A stretch of DNA of 7,112 nucleotides, from assembly GCA_038528235.1 (NCBI GenBank), contig JBCBEX010000134.1:1-7112 (forward strand), given 5' to 3'. Each line of letters starts with the position of its first letter. Within the stretch, counting starts at the first letter, position 1. The notes beneath the pieces were generated by a model. It saw nothing but the letters and a program-made list of their open reading frames with translations, did not search any database and was not told the origin of the DNA. Source of the DNA: JBCBEX01 sp038528235. Its GTDB lineage: Bacteria; Bacteroidota; Rhodothermia; Rhodothermales; Rubricoccaceae. This document shows, piece by piece, positions 5,283 through 7,112 of the stretch. Made by a program: the position numbers and the translations under genes.

Positions 5283-5328
5283 TCGCGTCGACTAGGTAGG
5301 GTTGAAACGTCGAGGGTAAAGGACTTGA

Positions 5329-5352
5329 TGCGCCGTGACGCACAGCGGCGCA
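5329..5352. other. 7-bp GC-rich inverted repeat upstream of the DUF4397 gene
   Basis: TGCGCCG (5329-5335) and CGGCGCA (5346-5352) are perfectly complementary across a 10-nt loop. It lies in the 267-bp gap 5244-5510, about 160 bp before the next start codon, so it could be an operator or a structured 5' leader. The rest of the gap ends in a pyrimidine tract (5481-5510, 27 of 30 C or T). I see no further gene and no clear promoter. Confidence 0.3.
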
Positions 5353-5510
5353 GTGGCGTCCTCGCGCGGGACATGCCCGGACCAAGCGTGCCAGTCCCAT
5401 CAGACGCGCAAGGCACGAGCGGATTCAGGCATGACGCGGGAAACCCACTGCGCCCCGAAGGGACACGCTCCCCTTCGCATTTGCACCTCTCTCTTTCCTC
5501 TCTCCTACCC

Positions 5511-7112
5511 ATGCGGATCTCTCTACGCTTGGCGGCGCTGTGCGCGCTGCTCATCCCCGGTCTCGCGCTCGCGCAGACCGCCCAGGTCCAGGTCATCCAC
5601 AACAGCCCGGATCCCGGCGCGGAAGTGGTCGACGTCTACATCAACGGCGACCTCGCCATCGACGATTTTGTCTTCCGTACCGCCACGCCGTTCCTCGACC
5701 TGCCTGCGGGCGTCGAACTGCTGATCGACGTGGCGCCGGGCACCTCGGCCAGTGCCGAGGAGACGCTCGGGACCTTCCCGTTCACGCTCGAAGAGGGCGT
5801 CAACTACCGCCTCATCGCCACAGGCGTCCTGGACCCGACCGCGTTCTCGATGAACCCGGACGAAGTCCCGACGGCCTTCACGCTCCTCGCGGAGGCCGAG
5901 GCCGCCACAACGGTCGAGGAGGGCTCGGTCGGCTTCTCGATCAACCACGGCTCGCCTGACGCGCCGACGGTCGACATCGAGGCGCGTGGCGTGACGACGC
6001 TCGTCACGGCAGCCTTCACCGACATCTCGGGCCTCATCACGGTCCCCGAAGCTGACTACATCATCGACGTCAAGCCGGCTGGGGTCGACTTCGTGGTGGC
6101 GTCGTTCAAGGCGCCGTTCAACGGCCAGGGCGGCGGCGCGGGCATCGTGCTCGCCTCGGGCTTCCTGACGCCGGAAGACGACCAGGACGGCGCGGCCTTC
6201 GGGCTCCTCGCCGTCACGCCGACGGGCCGCACCGAGCTGCTTCCGGCCGCGTCGGGGGCGACCGCACCGGTGCAGATCATTCACAACAGCCCGGATCCCG
6301 CGGCTGAAGTGGTCGACATCTACCTCGACGGCGAACTGGCCGTGGACGACCTCCCGTTCCGCCGCGCCACGCCGTACCTCCCGCTGCCCGCCGAGACGGC
6401 CATCGAGGTCGCGGTTGCGCCGGGCAACTCGGAGAGCGTCGAAGAGGCGCTCGACACGTTCCCGCTCGTCCTCGACGCGGGCGTCAACTACCAGGTGATC
6501 GCCACGGGCGTCCTCGACCCGGACGCCTTCTCGATGAACCCGGACGAGGTCTCGACGGCCTTCACGCTGCTCATCAACACGCCGTCCCGCATGATGGCGT
6601 CGGACCCGTCGCTCGTCGAGTTCGCCGTCGTGCACGGCTCGCCGGACGCGCCGACCGTCGACGTGATCGCCCGTGACGTGGCGACGCTCGCCACGGTGAC
6701 GTTCCAGGACATCACCGGCTACGTCGGTGTGGCGCCGGACGCCTACACGATCGACATTGCCCCGGCGGGTGGTGCGCCGATCGCGTCGTTCGCGGCTGAC
6801 CTGAGCGGGGCTGGTGGGGCCGCCTTCACAATCCTCGCCTCGGGCTTCCTCTCGCCAGACGACGACCAGGATGGCGCGGGCTTCGGCCTGCTTGCGGTGC
6901 TGCCGAACGGCCGCGCTGCGCTGCTCCCGGCCACGGATCTGCCCGAGGGCGTCCGCGCAGGCACGGCGGGCGCCGAGGCGCTCCCGACCGCGCTCACGCT
7001 CGACGGTGCCTACCCGAACCCGTTCGCCACCAACGCGCGCATCGGCTTCGGCCTGCCCGCCGACGCCGAGGTGACCGTGCGCGTCTACGACGTGCTCGGC
7101 CGCGAGGTGATG
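5511..7112 (+). CDS. Secreted four-repeat DUF4397 protein with T9SS-type C-terminal domain (3' partial)
   Basis: The gene runs off the right edge, leaving 534 residues without a stop. It opens with a Sec signal peptide (MRISLRLAALCALLIPGLALA, predicted cleavage after Ala21). Four DUF4397-type beta-sandwich repeats follow, each starting with an H-x-S-P-D motif: HNSPDP at His30, HGSPDAPTVD at His146, HNSPDP at His258 and HGSPDAPTVD at His375. Repeats 1 and 3 are more alike (VDVYINGDLAI/VDIYLDGELAV, then FSMNPDEV), as are 2 and 4 (ASGFLTPEDDQDG/ASGFLSPDDDQDG, then FGLLAV). After a short linker (474-493) comes LTLDGAYPNPFATNARIGFGLP and VTVRVYDVLGREV (496-533), the start of a sorting domain like those that direct proteins through the type IX secretion system. 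The product is therefore probably outside the cell or on its surface. DUF4397 has no established biochemical function, and adhesion or structure is only a guess. ATG 5511 follows a CU-rich leader. Confidence 0.88.
   Translation, partial: MRISLRLAALCALLIPGLALAQTAQVQVIHNSPDPGAEVVDVYINGDLAIDDFVFRTATPFLDLPAGVELLIDVAPGTSASAEETLGTFPFTLEEGVNYRLIATGVLDPTAFSMNPDEVPTAFTLLAEAEAATTVEEGSVGFSINHGSPDAPTVDIEARGVTTLVTAAFTDISGLITVPEADYIIDVKPAGVDFVVASFKAPFNGQGGGAGIVLASGFLTPEDDQDGAAFGLLAVTPTGRTELLPAASGATAPVQIIHNSPDPAAEVVDIYLDGELAVDDLPFRRATPYLPLPAETAIEVAVAPGNSESVEEALDTFPLVLDAGVNYQVIATGVLDPDAFSMNPDEVSTAFTLLINTPSRMMASDPSLVEFAVVHGSPDAPTVDVIARDVATLATVTFQDITGYVGVAPDAYTIDIAPAGGAPIASFAADLSGAGGAAFTILASGFLSPDDDQDGAGFGLLAVLPNGRAALLPATDLPEGVRAGTAGAEALPTALTLDGAYPNPFATNARIGFGLPADAEVTVRVYDVLGREVM
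5583..6929 (+). repeat. Intragenic tandem duplication of a two-domain DUF4397 unit
   Basis: Residues 25-247 (5583-6251) and 253-473 (6267-6929) are two copies of an A-B domain pair, offset by 228 residues for A and 229 for B. Exact nucleotide identity survives in places: 5598-5616 equals 6282-6300, and 5844-5863 equals 6528-6547. Both matches have the same 684-bp offset. The A and B domains are themselves distant relatives, so an old domain duplication was followed by a later duplication of the pair. Confidence 0.85.

Noticed and set aside
5300..5328. Sigma70-like promoter with TTGAAA and 17-bp spacing
   Set aside because: The matching -10 would be TTGATG, a poor hexamer, and this phylum generally uses a different promoter consensus.
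5523..6635. Long minus-strand ORF of 370 codons
   Set aside because: It is Arg/Asp/Glu/Val-rich, typical of the antisense of a GC-rich gene. The plus strand carries a clear DUF4397 protein with signal peptide in the same region.

Overview
The window looks like chromosomal DNA from a GC-rich member of the Bacteroidota/Rhodothermota (Rhodothermales-type) lineage. This is inferred from four things. The 3' edge encodes a protein ending in a YPNPF / VYDVLGREV type C-terminal sorting domain. There is a DUF4290-like protein, a family otherwise typical of Bacteroidetes. RuvC carries a Bacteroidota-like C-terminal tail. Shine-Dalgarno sequences are absent upstream of every gene. I cannot name a genus.

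Layout. Bases 2-92 hold a G-rich heptamer tandem array that probably continues beyond the left edge. A complete yebC (259-1008, +) follows. After a 240-bp gap packed with repeats comes a complete ruvC (1249-1785, +); yebC-ruvC adjacency is a widely conserved arrangement. Convergent to ruvC is a lipoprotein of the DUF4038/GH140 apiosidase-like glycosidase type (1856-3298, -). A short DUF4290-like gene (3592-3873, -) follows, divergently arranged with an 89-residue hypothetical gene that has an SH3/KOW-like look (4100-4369, +). Next is a second lipoprotein with a CIA30/galactose-binding-like domain (4587-5243, +). The window ends inside a long secreted protein (5511 to beyond 7112, +) with four DUF4397 repeats in an A-B-A'-B' order, then the start of a type IX secretion (T9SS)-type sorting domain.

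How the genes relate. yebC and ruvC are housekeeping genes for translation/regulation and for Holliday-junction resolution. The three exported proteins (apiosidase-like lipoprotein, CIA30-like lipoprotein, DUF4397 protein) are cell-envelope or extracellular proteins, but they lie in separate transcription units and do not form an obvious operon. No gap between genes exceeds 300 bp. The gaps carry short tandem repeats, a composite palindromic repeat, spaced direct repeats and hairpins.

I found no CRISPR array, tRNA, rRNA, transposase, phage module or defence system. I do not see a convincing new multi-gene system. The most distinctive signals are the layered repeats around yebC/ruvC, the duplicated MIVLG start of ruvC in an ATGA-overlapping minicistron, the pyrimidine-rich leaders in place of Shine-Dalgarno sites, and the ABAB duplication in the DUF4397 protein.
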